Counted from the first letter of the stretch, positions 1-8,857 are shown. The stretch is DNA of 34,088 bases from Phycisphaerales bacterium (GCA_018883105.1 VEQS01000007.1:1-34088), one strand, 5' to 3'. Notes: generated from the sequence alone by a model not told the origin. Program-made: numbers and translations.

Positions 1-550
1 CACGCAGCGCGGAATCAAGAGTGTTGTCGGCGCCGGTCGAGTCCCCGGCTTCCCAGCTCCACGCCCATTCACGTTCTGCGAGGGCCGACGCGTCGTCCCA
101 CCAGCCGACCTCCACGAGCGCCGCGACCAAGATGTTGGCCGGCATCCGCCAGAGCTTGTTTCGCGATCGATCCGCCACCCATGTGCCGGTCAAGGCTCGG
201 GCCGCGGCGACGCCGCACAGCTCGAATCGGCCGAATCGGTCGCATCCGCATCCCTCCCAGCGCTGCGGGAGGCCGTTGGCCCACGCGACGCGGAAGCACG
301 GCAGGCCGTCGGCGCCGGAATCCGATCGTCGGTCGCGAATCTCGATGTCGCCGGGAACGAGGATGCCGTCGGCGCAGTAGGCGGTGACCTCGTCCCAGGC
401 GACCCCGTCCGGAAGCCGGAACACATCGACCGTGAGCACCACGCCTTCGGCGCGCGACAGCGTCACCACCGGCGGAGGGGGCGGCGGTGGCGGCGATGCG
501 CAGGCGGCGAGGGCAAACGCGAGGATGCAGGGGAGGCGAAGTCTCGTCAT
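1..550 (-). CDS. Putative lipoprotein, truncated at left window edge (C-terminus outside window)
   Basis: Manual minus-strand translation from ATG at 550: MTRLRLPCILAFALAACASPPPPPPPPVVTLSRAEGVVLTVDVFRLPDGVAWDEV..., open to position 1, so absent from the ORF track. Lipobox-like LAAC followed by an 8-proline run. Confidence 0.7.
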   Translation of the reverse strand, partial: MTRLRLPCILAFALAACASPPPPPPPPVVTLSRAEGVVLTVDVFRLPDGVAWDEVTAYCADGILVPGDIEIRDRRSDSGADGLPCFRVAWANGLPQRWEGCGCDRFGRFELCGVAAARALTGTWVADRSRNKLWRMPANILVAALVEVGWWDDASALAEREWAWSWEAGDSTGADNTLDSALR

Positions 551-572
551 GGGCCCTCGGACCTCTGCTGCA

Positions 573-2381
573 TCACGGGGACGCACCATGCGCCTCCGCG
601 TGAGCGGAGGCAGGCTCAACAACCGCTTCCCACCAGCCAGGAAGCGCCTCCAACGCGTCCACCTTCTGGCGCAGCATCGATCGCCCTTCGGCGGACTGTG
701 CCTCATGCGCCAGCGCGAGCGCCGCGGCACTCACCCGGTCAAGCGACATCGATCGACGCAACGACTCGGCCGCCGGCAGGCTCCAGCTCGCTTCCGTCCC
801 GTGGCGTTCCGCAAACCAAGCATCGGCGACGAGCGCCACGAACATCAGCTTGTCGTCAGAAGCTGCCTCAAGCCACGCTCCCGCGGCGCCTGACTCATCC
901 TCGCCCTCGATGAATGGCGCCGTGCACGACCGGGCTCCGGCCCGGAACTCGGGAGTCAGGCCAGGTGCCGGCGCAGGCAACCGTGAGCCAGCTTCGGGAA
1001 ACACGCCTTGCACCATGCGGGCGAGCCGCACCGAGGAAAACCACGCGGCCAGCGAAGTCTGGTCGCCTGCAATCCGCGACACCGCTCGGGCGCATGCCTC
1101 TCCCAGCCGCTCCCGCATCGCTGGCTCGACCGAAGTCGACTTGCGCGCGGCAAACCCGACAAGCCACTCCGCCACGCAGTTGATGTCGATCAGGTCGGGC
1201 CGCATGAATTGCGAGAAGCATGCGTTGCAACGTGATTTCGATGGGTCGTGGCGGCCGATCTCAGAAGCGGCGAGACAGGCGTCGAGCACCGCCGACTGGC
1301 TCTCTTCGTCGCCGGTTCCGATCGTTCGCACGAGATTCGCTGCGCGCCGGTACGCGTCAAGCGCATTCGCGTGACGGCGCCTGGCGGCCTCGTTGCGACT
1401 CGGGTCGGCCAATTCGGCAAGCATCGCATCGATCCGATCCGCCCGGTCATGGATCTGCGATGCCGCAGCCTGACCGCGTTCGAGGGCAGCGATGATCGAT
1501 TTCTTCCAGCCTGCGTCGCCTTCGCCGGTCTGGAGCAAGCGGATTTGTTCAGCTGCGGCGGCCATGACATCGCCGGTTTCCCGCGCCTTCTCCAGCGCCC
1601 TCCGTATCTCCGTCGCGTTCGCCGTCAACGCCCTCCAGGCGGCTGCATCGCCCAAGCCGAACGCCGGCAGGCCGGATTCGCCGGCGGCATCCGGATGCTG
1701 CCGCGCAAGCTCGACCCGCCGGAGAGCCTCCGAAGCCGCCTGCTCGAGCTGGAAGGTCGCGTCGGGCTTGAGGAGAGGCGAGAGCCCCGCCCTGAGTCGC
1801 TCGGCCTGCTCTGGAGTGAGGCCGCCGCCATCCACGAGGAGTTCGGAAAGACATGAAGCTGCCGCAGCGGCCTGTGGCGTGATTGCCATGGTCGCCCACG
1901 ACTTCGCCGCTCCTTGCTGGCAGCCGATGATCGCAAGGCTCGCAGCCGCGGCGATCGCATCGTCACTCGCACCCGCCTCAAGCCGCGCGATCGCGGCACC
2001 GCTCAGAATCCACAGGGCGTGCCGCGCGTCGGTTGCGATCGCCTGGAACCGCAGCGCCTGGTCGTTCGAGTCCGCCTGATCGAGGTTCCGGAACAGCGGC
2101 TGCCGCTCAAGCAACGATGCAACCCGCTTCGCCTGCCCGAACAGCCGCGCGACCTCGCGACCCTGCGGCCCCGCGGGCAGACCAGGACACTCGAGCATCC
2201 GTTGCAGATGCAGTTCCACGACCGGCCCCATCGACTCCCTGAGCCGCTCGACGCCGGCACGCAGACGGTCCGCTCGATCGTCGACCGCCTGCACCGATGC
2301 ATGCAATGCCGGCGATGCCAGGAGAGTGGCGATCGCAACGAGCGCGCGCACCCTGCAGCTCGGACGCGCACGGCCATTCAT
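573..2381 (-). CDS. Exported protein of unknown function, predominantly helical (602 aa)
   Basis: The 742-aa ORF can be trimmed to ATG at 2381: MNGRARPSCRVRALVAIATLLASPALHA..., a signal-peptide-like N-terminus. No recognised domain. Confidence 0.7.
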   Translation of the reverse strand: MNGRARPSCRVRALVAIATLLASPALHASVQAVDDRADRLRAGVERLRESMGPVVELHLQRMLECPGLPAGPQGREVARLFGQAKRVASLLERQPLFRNLDQADSNDQALRFQAIATDARHALWILSGAAIARLEAGASDDAIAAAASLAIIGCQQGAAKSWATMAITPQAAAAASCLSELLVDGGGLTPEQAERLRAGLSPLLKPDATFQLEQAASEALRRVELARQHPDAAGESGLPAFGLGDAAAWRALTANATEIRRALEKARETGDVMAAAAEQIRLLQTGEGDAGWKKSIIAALERGQAAASQIHDRADRIDAMLAELADPSRNEAARRRHANALDAYRRAANLVRTIGTGDEESQSAVLDACLAASEIGRHDPSKSRCNACFSQFMRPDLIDINCVAEWLVGFAARKSTSVEPAMRERLGEACARAVSRIAGDQTSLAAWFSSVRLARMVQGVFPEAGSRLPAPAPGLTPEFRAGARSCTAPFIEGEDESGAAGAWLEAASDDKLMFVALVADAWFAERHGTEASWSLPAAESLRRSMSLDRVSAAALALAHEAQSAEGRSMLRQKVDALEALPGWWEAVVEPASAHAEAHGASP

Positions 2382-2434
2382 GGAGTGCGCTCCGCCTGGT
2401 CCGTCGGCCCATCGGTCTTCGTGACCACCCGGAA

Positions 2435-3760
2435 TCATGACCCACAGACCTCGCGGACGAGGTCTTCCATCTGCGGGGGACTGATCACGGACGACGCGAT
2501 GCCGGTCGTCGAGACCTCTTCCAGCCGGCGGCGTGATTCGGAAACCCACGCGTTCCGCGCCTCCTCGAACGCTCGCTCGCTCCATGACGGATGCGACCGC
2601 GCGAGGTCTGCGATCCTCCCGATCGCCTGCAACGCCTCGCTTCGCGAGGCGTGGAGGCCGTCGCGCAGCAGACGGATGAAGCGGTCGCAGGTCTCGCGGT
2701 CGCGGACGAGCCCGCCTTCGACGAACCGGCGTCGGGCGAGGTCGAACTCCCGCAGCATGCGGTCTCGCTGGGCGACGCGCCGGCGCGTCGATTCCATGCA
2801 CAGTTCCACGACGGCGGCACGATCCTGCTCGGGCACCATGCGCTCGATCATGGCCACCAAGGGTTCGAACGAGAAGAAGTCCGCCGCCAGTGCGCCATAG
2901 GTCAGCCGCAGCAGCCGGTCGTCGAGCTGCTTCGCGACCTCCGGCGGAAGGTCCGCCCGTGCCAAGGCTGCGAGTTCATGATTCGTCGCTGCCACCTGGG
3001 CGGACGCCGCGGCGACGGGCCGGAAGGCGCTCGTGCCAGGCCCCCCGCTGGTCTCGCCCGCATTGATCGCCCGCTGGAGCGCCTCGTATGCCCGGTAGCC
3101 GGACTTCACCGTGGCATCCATGACGAGGCGACGCTGCTCCGAGGCGCGCGGCAGGTGGTCGAGCGCCAGCTTCCTGACCGAGGTGGCCGACTCCGGACCG
3201 GTCCGCGGATCGGCGGCTGCGTCATGCAGCAGCCGCAGGATGTTCGCCGCCATCGGGGATGCGGTGAATGGATCCTGCACGAATGCGTCCCCGCACCGGG
3301 CGAGCATGACCCGCTCGGCCATCTCGCCCCGCACCGCCTCGGCGACGTCCGATGACGCAAGCGCGGCGTGCAGGGACGTGCGCTCACGCTCGAAGAGACG
3401 CGCGACGAGCTCGTCCCGGCGCCTCATCAGGTCCTTGAGCATCCGAGCCCGCTCGCCGTAGTCCTTGACTTCGAGCGATCTCGCGGCGTACTCGGATGCC
3501 GGCTGCCGGAGCGGGCCGAGCAGTTCCGTGCCCCACGCCGCATCGGCCGACGCGGTCGACCGCACCCAGCGCTCGACGAAACCCGCCTCCTTCGAGGAGC
3601 CGCCGCTGATCCAGCCAAGGTACGCCGCATCCTCCTCCGACATCGAGCGCGGCAGGTACAGCTCGACCTGCATGCTCCCGGGATAGGCCTGAGTCACGTC
3701 CTGGCAGTCGGCGACGGGCGCCATCGCCAGGAGCGCAAGCGATGCGACGAGGGCCTTCAT
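2435..3760 (-). CDS. Exported protein of unknown function, predominantly helical (441 aa)
   Basis: Trimmed start at 3760: MKALVASLALLAMAPVADCQDVTQAYPGSMQ..., signal-peptide-like. No recognised domain. Confidence 0.7.
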   Translation of the reverse strand: MKALVASLALLAMAPVADCQDVTQAYPGSMQVELYLPRSMSEEDAAYLGWISGGSSKEAGFVERWVRSTASADAAWGTELLGPLRQPASEYAARSLEVKDYGERARMLKDLMRRRDELVARLFERERTSLHAALASSDVAEAVRGEMAERVMLARCGDAFVQDPFTASPMAANILRLLHDAAADPRTGPESATSVRKLALDHLPRASEQRRLVMDATVKSGYRAYEALQRAINAGETSGGPGTSAFRPVAAASAQVAATNHELAALARADLPPEVAKQLDDRLLRLTYGALAADFFSFEPLVAMIERMVPEQDRAAVVELCMESTRRRVAQRDRMLREFDLARRRFVEGGLVRDRETCDRFIRLLRDGLHASRSEALQAIGRIADLARSHPSWSERAFEEARNAWVSESRRRLEEVSTTGIASSVISPPQMEDLVREVCGS

Positions 3761-3831
3761 GCATGTGATGGACGCGCGTTCCCCCGGCGCGTGACGGCGT
3801 CGGGGGCATCGATACGCCTGGATTCTCGGCT

Positions 3832-4437
3832 TCACCTGCAGGTCGACAGATCCTCGTCCGGTGCCGCATGCGCGCGGACCAGCGCGGCGGTCGCCTCGTC
3901 GCCGTGACGCAGCGCGGCCGCGAGGGCCGCGCACCACGGGCGAACCGGGGCCGCGGTGCCGGTCGCCGCATTGCCGGTCGTGGGCGCTTCGGCAGGAGCA
4001 TCGCGGTAGAGCGCAGGAATCACCGCCGGCTGGCGGGCATCGATGGCGATTTCGAAGGCGGTCATCCCCTTGTAGTCGCGCACCGTGGGGATGTCGCCCG
4101 CCGCCACCAGCAGGCGGACGATCCGTGGGTTGCCCATGCGCGCGGCCAGGTGCAGCATCGTCAGGCAGTCGCCCTTGCGCTGCGGCAGCCGGAATCCCAG
4201 GCGGGCGTCGTAGTCGGCGAGGTGCGACTCGAGTGAATCGGGCATCCCTGCCTCGATGGCCGACATCATCACGATGGCCGTCGTGACCTGCCTGTCGTCG
4301 CGAGTCTGGTCCCAGTGGACGAGCAGGACGCTGACCACCATCAGCACGATCGTGGCAACGATCGCGAGGGGCTCGACCCACGCCCTGCCGGGCCTGGCGA
4401 TGCGTGCGTCCGGCGATGCGATGGAACCGTCAGCCAT
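3832..4437 (-). CDS. Membrane-anchored ankyrin-repeat protein
   Basis: One N-terminal TM segment (PLAIVATIVLMVVSVLLVHW), then ankyrin-like GDCLTMLHLAARMGNPRIVRLLVAAGDIPTVRDYKGMTAFEIAID. Starts 3 nt after the upstream sigma factor stop. Confidence 0.75.
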   Translation of the reverse strand: MADGSIASPDARIARPGRAWVEPLAIVATIVLMVVSVLLVHWDQTRDDRQVTTAIVMMSAIEAGMPDSLESHLADYDARLGFRLPQRKGDCLTMLHLAARMGNPRIVRLLVAAGDIPTVRDYKGMTAFEIAIDARQPAVIPALYRDAPAEAPTTGNAATGTAAPVRPWCAALAAALRHGDEATAALVRAHAAPDEDLSTCR

Positions 4438-4440
4438 GGC

Positions 4441-5004
4441 TCACTGCGCCTCCTGAAGGGCGGTGGTGCGTGCCTTGCGCCGCAGCGCCGCCCAGCGCTG
4501 GCGGGCGGCGTCCTCGGCGATGCCCAGCACCTCGCCGACCTGCTTCCAGCCGAGGCCGCGCATGCGAAGCTCCAGGAGCGCGCGTTCGTCATCGGTCAGC
4601 CCGAGCACCAGCCGCACCGCCGCCTCGCGCGACGCCACCACGGCGTCCGGGGCGGGATCCGCGTCCTCATGCCGGCCCGATTCGTCGCGCAAGCGTCGCA
4701 TCACGGCGCGGCGGACGCCCTTTCGGCGGAAGCGATCGATGAGCAGGTGGCGGACGATGGTCTCGACCAGGCCCCAGAAGTTGCGCGTGCCCATCCGTTC
4801 GTGGCCGCCCTCGGTGGCGATGAGCACGCGCCGCACCGTGGAGGACATCAGCTCGCTGGTGCGCATCGACCAGTCGGAGTCCTGCCGCCGCAGCGAGCGG
4901 ATGCGCCGGGCGATCGCGGGGATCGCGTCGGACAGCTGCTCATGCGCCGGACGTTCGCCCGCCGAGTCGGCGGGCGCGGGCCTGGGTTCGCGTCGGCTGG
5001 GCAA
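4441..5004 (-). CDS. ECF-like RNA polymerase sigma factor (planctomycete Sigma70_ECF type)
   Basis: Region-2-like NFWGLVETIVRHLLIDRFRRKGVRRAVMRRL and region-4-like LTDDERALLELRMRGLGWKQVGEVLGIAEDAARQRWAALRRKAR. Start is tentative (TTG at 5004); the track ORF runs on upstream to 5619 over the kinase gene. Confidence 0.75.
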   Translation of the reverse strand: MPSRREPRPAPADSAGERPAHEQLSDAIPAIARRIRSLRRQDSDWSMRTSELMSSTVRRVLIATEGGHERMGTRNFWGLVETIVRHLLIDRFRRKGVRRAVMRRLRDESGRHEDADPAPDAVVASREAAVRLVLGLTDDERALLELRMRGLGWKQVGEVLGIAEDAARQRWAALRRKARTTALQEAQ

Positions 5005-5009
5005 CGTCG

Positions 5010-6143
5010 TCAGAGGAAGAGGCGGGAGATCGCAGTGAACGCAACGAAGAGTACGCCCACGCCGGCACCGACCCCCCACGACACCACGCGCTCCCGCGAC
5101 CACTCGGCCCGCAGCAGGCGATCGGCGAGCCCGAGGGCGGTACCCGGGCGCTCGCGGCATTCCCACCCCACCTGCACCATCCTGCCCCGCCACCCGGGCA
5201 CGCGGTCGTTGCCCGGCCCCGGCCCGCGCGGCACGTGGCCGAGCATCAGCCACTGCAGCAGCGCGCCGGCACGGGCCACGTCGACGGCGGCCCGCTCGGG
5301 CGTGATCGGCTGCGCGAGCCCGTAGTCGACGAGGCGCAGCCTGCCGAACGAGTCGAGGATGACGTTCGCGGGCGAGAGGTCGCCATGCGCGAGGCCGGCG
5401 CGGTGCAGTTCCGCGATCGCGTCGCAGAGCTCGCCCATCGCCGAGATCGCCCGCGGAAGCGGCATTCGCTCCTCGGCGGCGGCCATTGCCACGAGCGACC
5501 GGCCGCGGATCCGCTCGAACACGACGTAGCCCATGCCCCCGCCGACCGACCCGTGCGCCCGCACCTCGATGCCGCATGGATGGGTGATCGCGGAGGCACG
5601 CCGCGACTCCTCGGCCCACGGCTGCTCGCCGGGCCCGCCGCGCACGAACTTGACGACCACGTCGCTCCGGCCGCCACCGTGGTCGGCCAGCATGCGGTCG
5701 AGCCCCTCGGCGATCACCCCGAACGCGCCGCGGGCGATGACGTCGCCGACGATGAACCGCGGCGCGCCGTCGGGCATCGGCTCGCCGACCGCCGCCGGCA
5801 GCGGGCCGGCGTCATCGTCGGAGCCAAGGAGGTCGAGCGCGAGGGCCGCTTCGCGCAGGAGCCGCGCCCACGCGGGATGGATGGACGAGAGGCGCTGCAG
5901 CACGTGGTCGCGGTCGGTGCGGGCGGCATGCACCACCTGGTGCGCCACCTCGCGCGCCGCGTCGGGGTCGGTTGCGGGGTCGACCAGCCCCAGGTAGCGG
6001 GCGATGGTCGGCACCAGTTCGTAGAGCTCGCCGCACCGGACGGCGTCCGATCGCACCAGCGCTGCAAGCGCGGCATCGCCGAGCGGTGCTGGCGCCCCGC
6101 CCACCACGTCGGCGAAGTCGGGGGGCGACGGGGACTCAGGCAC
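5010..6143 (-). CDS. Atypical membrane-anchored Ser/Thr protein kinase
   Basis: GTG start at 6143 overlaps the stop of the upstream gene. Glycine loop GDVIARGAFGVIAEG, VVVKFV lysine, catalytic loop HGDLSPANVILD, DYG in place of DFG, C-terminal TM (VSWGVGAGVGVLFVAFTAI). Confidence 0.8.
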   Translation of the reverse strand: MPESPSPPDFADVVGGAPAPLGDAALAALVRSDAVRCGELYELVPTIARYLGLVDPATDPDAAREVAHQVVHAARTDRDHVLQRLSSIHPAWARLLREAALALDLLGSDDDAGPLPAAVGEPMPDGAPRFIVGDVIARGAFGVIAEGLDRMLADHGGGRSDVVVKFVRGGPGEQPWAEESRRASAITHPCGIEVRAHGSVGGGMGYVVFERIRGRSLVAMAAAEERMPLPRAISAMGELCDAIAELHRAGLAHGDLSPANVILDSFGRLRLVDYGLAQPITPERAAVDVARAGALLQWLMLGHVPRGPGPGNDRVPGWRGRMVQVGWECRERPGTALGLADRLLRAEWSRERVVSWGVGAGVGVLFVAFTAISRLFL

Positions 6144-6969
6144 CAAGCCACCTCCCGAGCGCGCGGCTCGCCGCCATGCAGACCGTGGCCCAGGCGACGA
6201 ACGCACCGAGGCCCACGGCCAGCGGCACGCCTGACCCGAGCACCGCCACCGAAAGTCCGGCCACGACGGCGGTGGCCAGCTGGAGGCGGCGCCGGATCGG
6301 AAGCCGCACGGGCTCGCCGGGCGGGAGCCCCTGGGCGGCACGGCGATCCGCCTGGACCCACCGGTCCATCTGGCGGGTCACCTGCGTCAGCCGGAAGATC
6401 GAGAAGACGCACGCGGCCACCGCGATCGGGCCGATCAGCCGGCTGGGGCGGTCGATGTTCCAGTCGCCATTGACCTGCGCGACGACTCCCAGGACGACCA
6501 GCGTCGACGTCGGCAGCCGGTCGCCCCACCGGGTGGAGGCCAGGTTCCAGGTGGGCAGGCGGCGAAGGGCGCGGTCGAGCGCCACCGCGGACGCCAGCCA
6601 CGGGAGCAGCGCCACGAACACGACCGCGTAGCGCTCGATCTCGAGCTGCATGTCGGAGGGCCGCTGCAGGTGGACGGGGTGGGCGATGATCCACTTGTTC
6701 CGCCCCATCAGCCAGCCGCCGGCGAGGAACAGCCAGATCACGACGCTGAGGCCGAACCCGAGCACGAACCACGCCACCCGTCCGCGCAGCTGCCGGGCAA
6801 GCGCCTCCCACCGCGCGTCCGAGCGCCGCCGCAGACGCCGGCACTGCGACTCGCTCGCGCCGCAGCTTGGGCACTGGTCGATCCCCGCGGGGCGCGACGT
6901 GCCGCACACCCGGCAGATCGGGGCGTCCGTCGGCATCAATCCGGCAATCGCAGCGGATGCGTCGGCCAT
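6136..6969 (-). CDS. Zinc-ribbon multi-pass membrane protein
   Basis: N-terminal CRVCGTSRPAGIDQCPSCG zinc ribbon followed by several hydrophobic segments; ATG at 6969. Confidence 0.7.
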   Translation of the reverse strand: MADASAAIAGLMPTDAPICRVCGTSRPAGIDQCPSCGASESQCRRLRRRSDARWEALARQLRGRVAWFVLGFGLSVVIWLFLAGGWLMGRNKWIIAHPVHLQRPSDMQLEIERYAVVFVALLPWLASAVALDRALRRLPTWNLASTRWGDRLPTSTLVVLGVVAQVNGDWNIDRPSRLIGPIAVAACVFSIFRLTQVTRQMDRWVQADRRAAQGLPPGEPVRLPIRRRLQLATAVVAGLSVAVLGSGVPLAVGLGAFVAWATVCMAASRALGRWLGA

Positions 6970-7051
6970 CGGGAGCGCGAAGTGTGCCACGGGATGCAAG
7001 GACGCACGAGGGAGGGCGGCGTGAGGGCTGCGTCCAAACGCGGATGACGGG

Positions 7052-7708
7052 TCAGCGGCCTGGAGTACCGCCAGGCCCGGACTGCGGCGGGTGCTGAGGG
7101 CGGGACGAAGGAACGTCCTCGAGGAAGCGGACGTGCATCGATTGGAGCGCGCCGATGTCGCCCCTGTCGGCCGCACGCAGCGCCTCGAGGTACTCAGCGC
7201 GAACCGGGCTCACCCCGCCGATCGCCGACTCCGGCCACATGACCACCCCGAGTCCATGGCGTCGAAGCCAGACGCTGGCGAGCATCCGCGACCACCGGCC
7301 GTTGCCGTTCGGGAACGGGTGGATCTGCACGGCTCGATGATGGAGCCGCGTCGCCTGCTCGGGGACAGGCATGCCGCCCTCCACCCATGCGTGCAGGTCC
7401 GCGACCAGTTCGTGCAGATCGACCGACACGCGGTGCGGCGGACTGCCGATGTTCGTCTCGTGCCGGCGGAACTCGCCGGCCCAGGACCACACGTCGCCGA
7501 ACATCTCGCGATGGAGCGCCCGGAACCACGCCGCGTCAAACGGTGCAAGCCGGCGCGAGGGGCGAGCCACCAGGTAGCGCACCGCGGCCCGGCGAATGTT
7601 CTCCGCTTCGCGCGCGTTGAGCACCGCGATCGTGCGGATGGATGCGTCCCGAAGCCCGGACAGATCCGTCAGCGGGGTCTGCCCCGGGATCTCTGGCTCT
7701 CCCAGCAT
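7052..7708 (-). CDS. Fic/DOC family protein (putative AMPylase-type toxin; resembles 'mobile mystery protein B')
   Basis: Fic motif HPFPNGNGRWSR plus MFGDVWSWAGEFRRHETNIG. Start overlaps the stop of the upstream XRE gene (TGATG). Confidence 0.88.
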   Translation of the reverse strand: MLGEPEIPGQTPLTDLSGLRDASIRTIAVLNAREAENIRRAAVRYLVARPSRRLAPFDAAWFRALHREMFGDVWSWAGEFRRHETNIGSPPHRVSVDLHELVADLHAWVEGGMPVPEQATRLHHRAVQIHPFPNGNGRWSRMLASVWLRRHGLGVVMWPESAIGGVSPVRAEYLEALRAADRGDIGALQSMHVRFLEDVPSSRPQHPPQSGPGGTPGR

Positions 7709-8091
7709 CAGTCGGACCAGAGCCTTCGACGCGGGCCGGCGAGCAGCTCGTGGTAGGTCCGCTCGACGAGGCGGCCGAACTCGACGTCATCGATCCCCTG
7801 TGCCTCAAGGGCGCTGGTTCCCTGCACGAGTCGCGCCACCATCGTCGCCTTCGCGCGGGCGCGGTCGCGGAGCATCTCGTCCACGTCCTGCTCGTGCGAC
7901 GTGAGAGGAGCGCCGACGGCGCGGGCGATTGCGACCACGTGCCCGAACGACGCCTCGGGCAGGCGACCGCGCAGGATCCGCTTGACGGTCGGCTCCGAGA
8001 CGCCGCTGCGCGCCGGAAGCGCCGCGAAGCTCAGGCCGAGATCCCGGCGGCGCCGATCGAGTTGCGCGTGATTGAGGGGAGATTCGTCCAT
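7708..8091 (-). CDS. XRE-type helix-turn-helix protein, putative antitoxin/regulator of the Fic gene
   Basis: LGLSFAALPARSGVSEPTVKRILRGRLPEASFGHVVAIARAVG is an XRE HTH pattern. ATG at 8091 (MDESPLNH...); the upstream ORF extension runs into the divergent intergenic region. Confidence 0.8.
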   Translation of the reverse strand: MDESPLNHAQLDRRRRDLGLSFAALPARSGVSEPTVKRILRGRLPEASFGHVVAIARAVGAPLTSHEQDVDEMLRDRARAKATMVARLVQGTSALEAQGIDDVEFGRLVERTYHELLAGPRRRLWSD

Positions 8092-8251
8092 TTTCAGATC
8101 ACATATGAGCCGTTTTGCCCCTAATCGATCGTATGTGACTGTTTGGTCCCAGGATCGCCGAGGGTCGTGGCAACGAAGGGCCGCGGAAGGGATGCGTGGG
8201 TGTGATATTTTGTCGGTCCGTACGATTACGAGTCGACAATTCATCACACGC
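8092..8251. promoter_or_regulatory. Divergent regulatory region between xre-fic and abiEi-abiEii
   Basis: AT-richer than its surroundings by eye. Inverted pair TCACATA (8099-8105)/TATGTGA (8132-8138); inverted pair GTGTGAT (8200-8206)/ATCACAC (8243-8249); extended -10-like TGATATTTT (8203-8211). Confidence 0.6.
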
Positions 8252-8857
8252 ATGGCCTCAAAGACCCAATCCGAACGAGTGCTCGACCTGGTCCGCCGCA
8301 AGGGGATCATCCGAGGGGTCGAACTCGACCATGTCGGCATCCACCGCATGACCCTCAAGCGGCTCGTTGACCGAGGCCTGCTTGTCCAGCGATCCCACGG
8401 CGTCTACGAAGCCGCCGAGCCGCGGATCACCGAGCACGGCAGCATCATCGAGGTCGTGACCCGCGCCCCGAAAGCGACGCTCTGCCTGCTCACCGCCCTG
8501 CGTCTGCATCGACTCACAACCCAGAACCCGTTCGAGATCTGGATCATGATCGACCGCAAGGCTCGGAAGCCGTCGATCGATGCCCCCGCCGTGCGAGTCG
8601 TCCGCGCATCGGGACCGTGCCTGACAAAGGGCGTGCAGACGCTGCGCATCGACGACGTCAACATCCGGGTCACGACGGTCGCCAAGACCGTCGCCGACTG
8701 CTTCCGCTACCGCAACACGGTCGGCACCGACGTCGCGCTCGAAGCCCTCAGGGATGCGTGGCGCCGGAAGGCTGCGAGCATGGACGAGCTCGTTGCGGCT
8801 GCGAGGACCGATCGTGTCGCCACCGTCATGCGCCCCTACCTGGAGTCGCTCGCGTGA
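8252..8857 (+). CDS. AbiEi-like type IV antitoxin / transcriptional regulator
   Basis: MASKTQSERVLDLVRRKGIIRGVELDHVGIHRMTLKRLVDRGLLVQRSHGVYEAAEP is an AbiEi-type N-terminal wHTH, followed by the TVAKTVADCFRYRN...ALEALRDA region. Immediately upstream of an AbiEii gene. Confidence 0.88.
   Translation: MASKTQSERVLDLVRRKGIIRGVELDHVGIHRMTLKRLVDRGLLVQRSHGVYEAAEPRITEHGSIIEVVTRAPKATLCLLTALRLHRLTTQNPFEIWIMIDRKARKPSIDAPAVRVVRASGPCLTKGVQTLRIDDVNIRVTTVAKTVADCFRYRNTVGTDVALEALRDAWRRKAASMDELVAAARTDRVATVMRPYLESLA

Noticed and set aside
8072-8251. Upstream extension of the AbiEi ORF (start at 8072)
   Set aside because: The added N-terminal 60 aa lie over the divergent regulatory region; family-like sequence begins at MASKTQSERV (8252).
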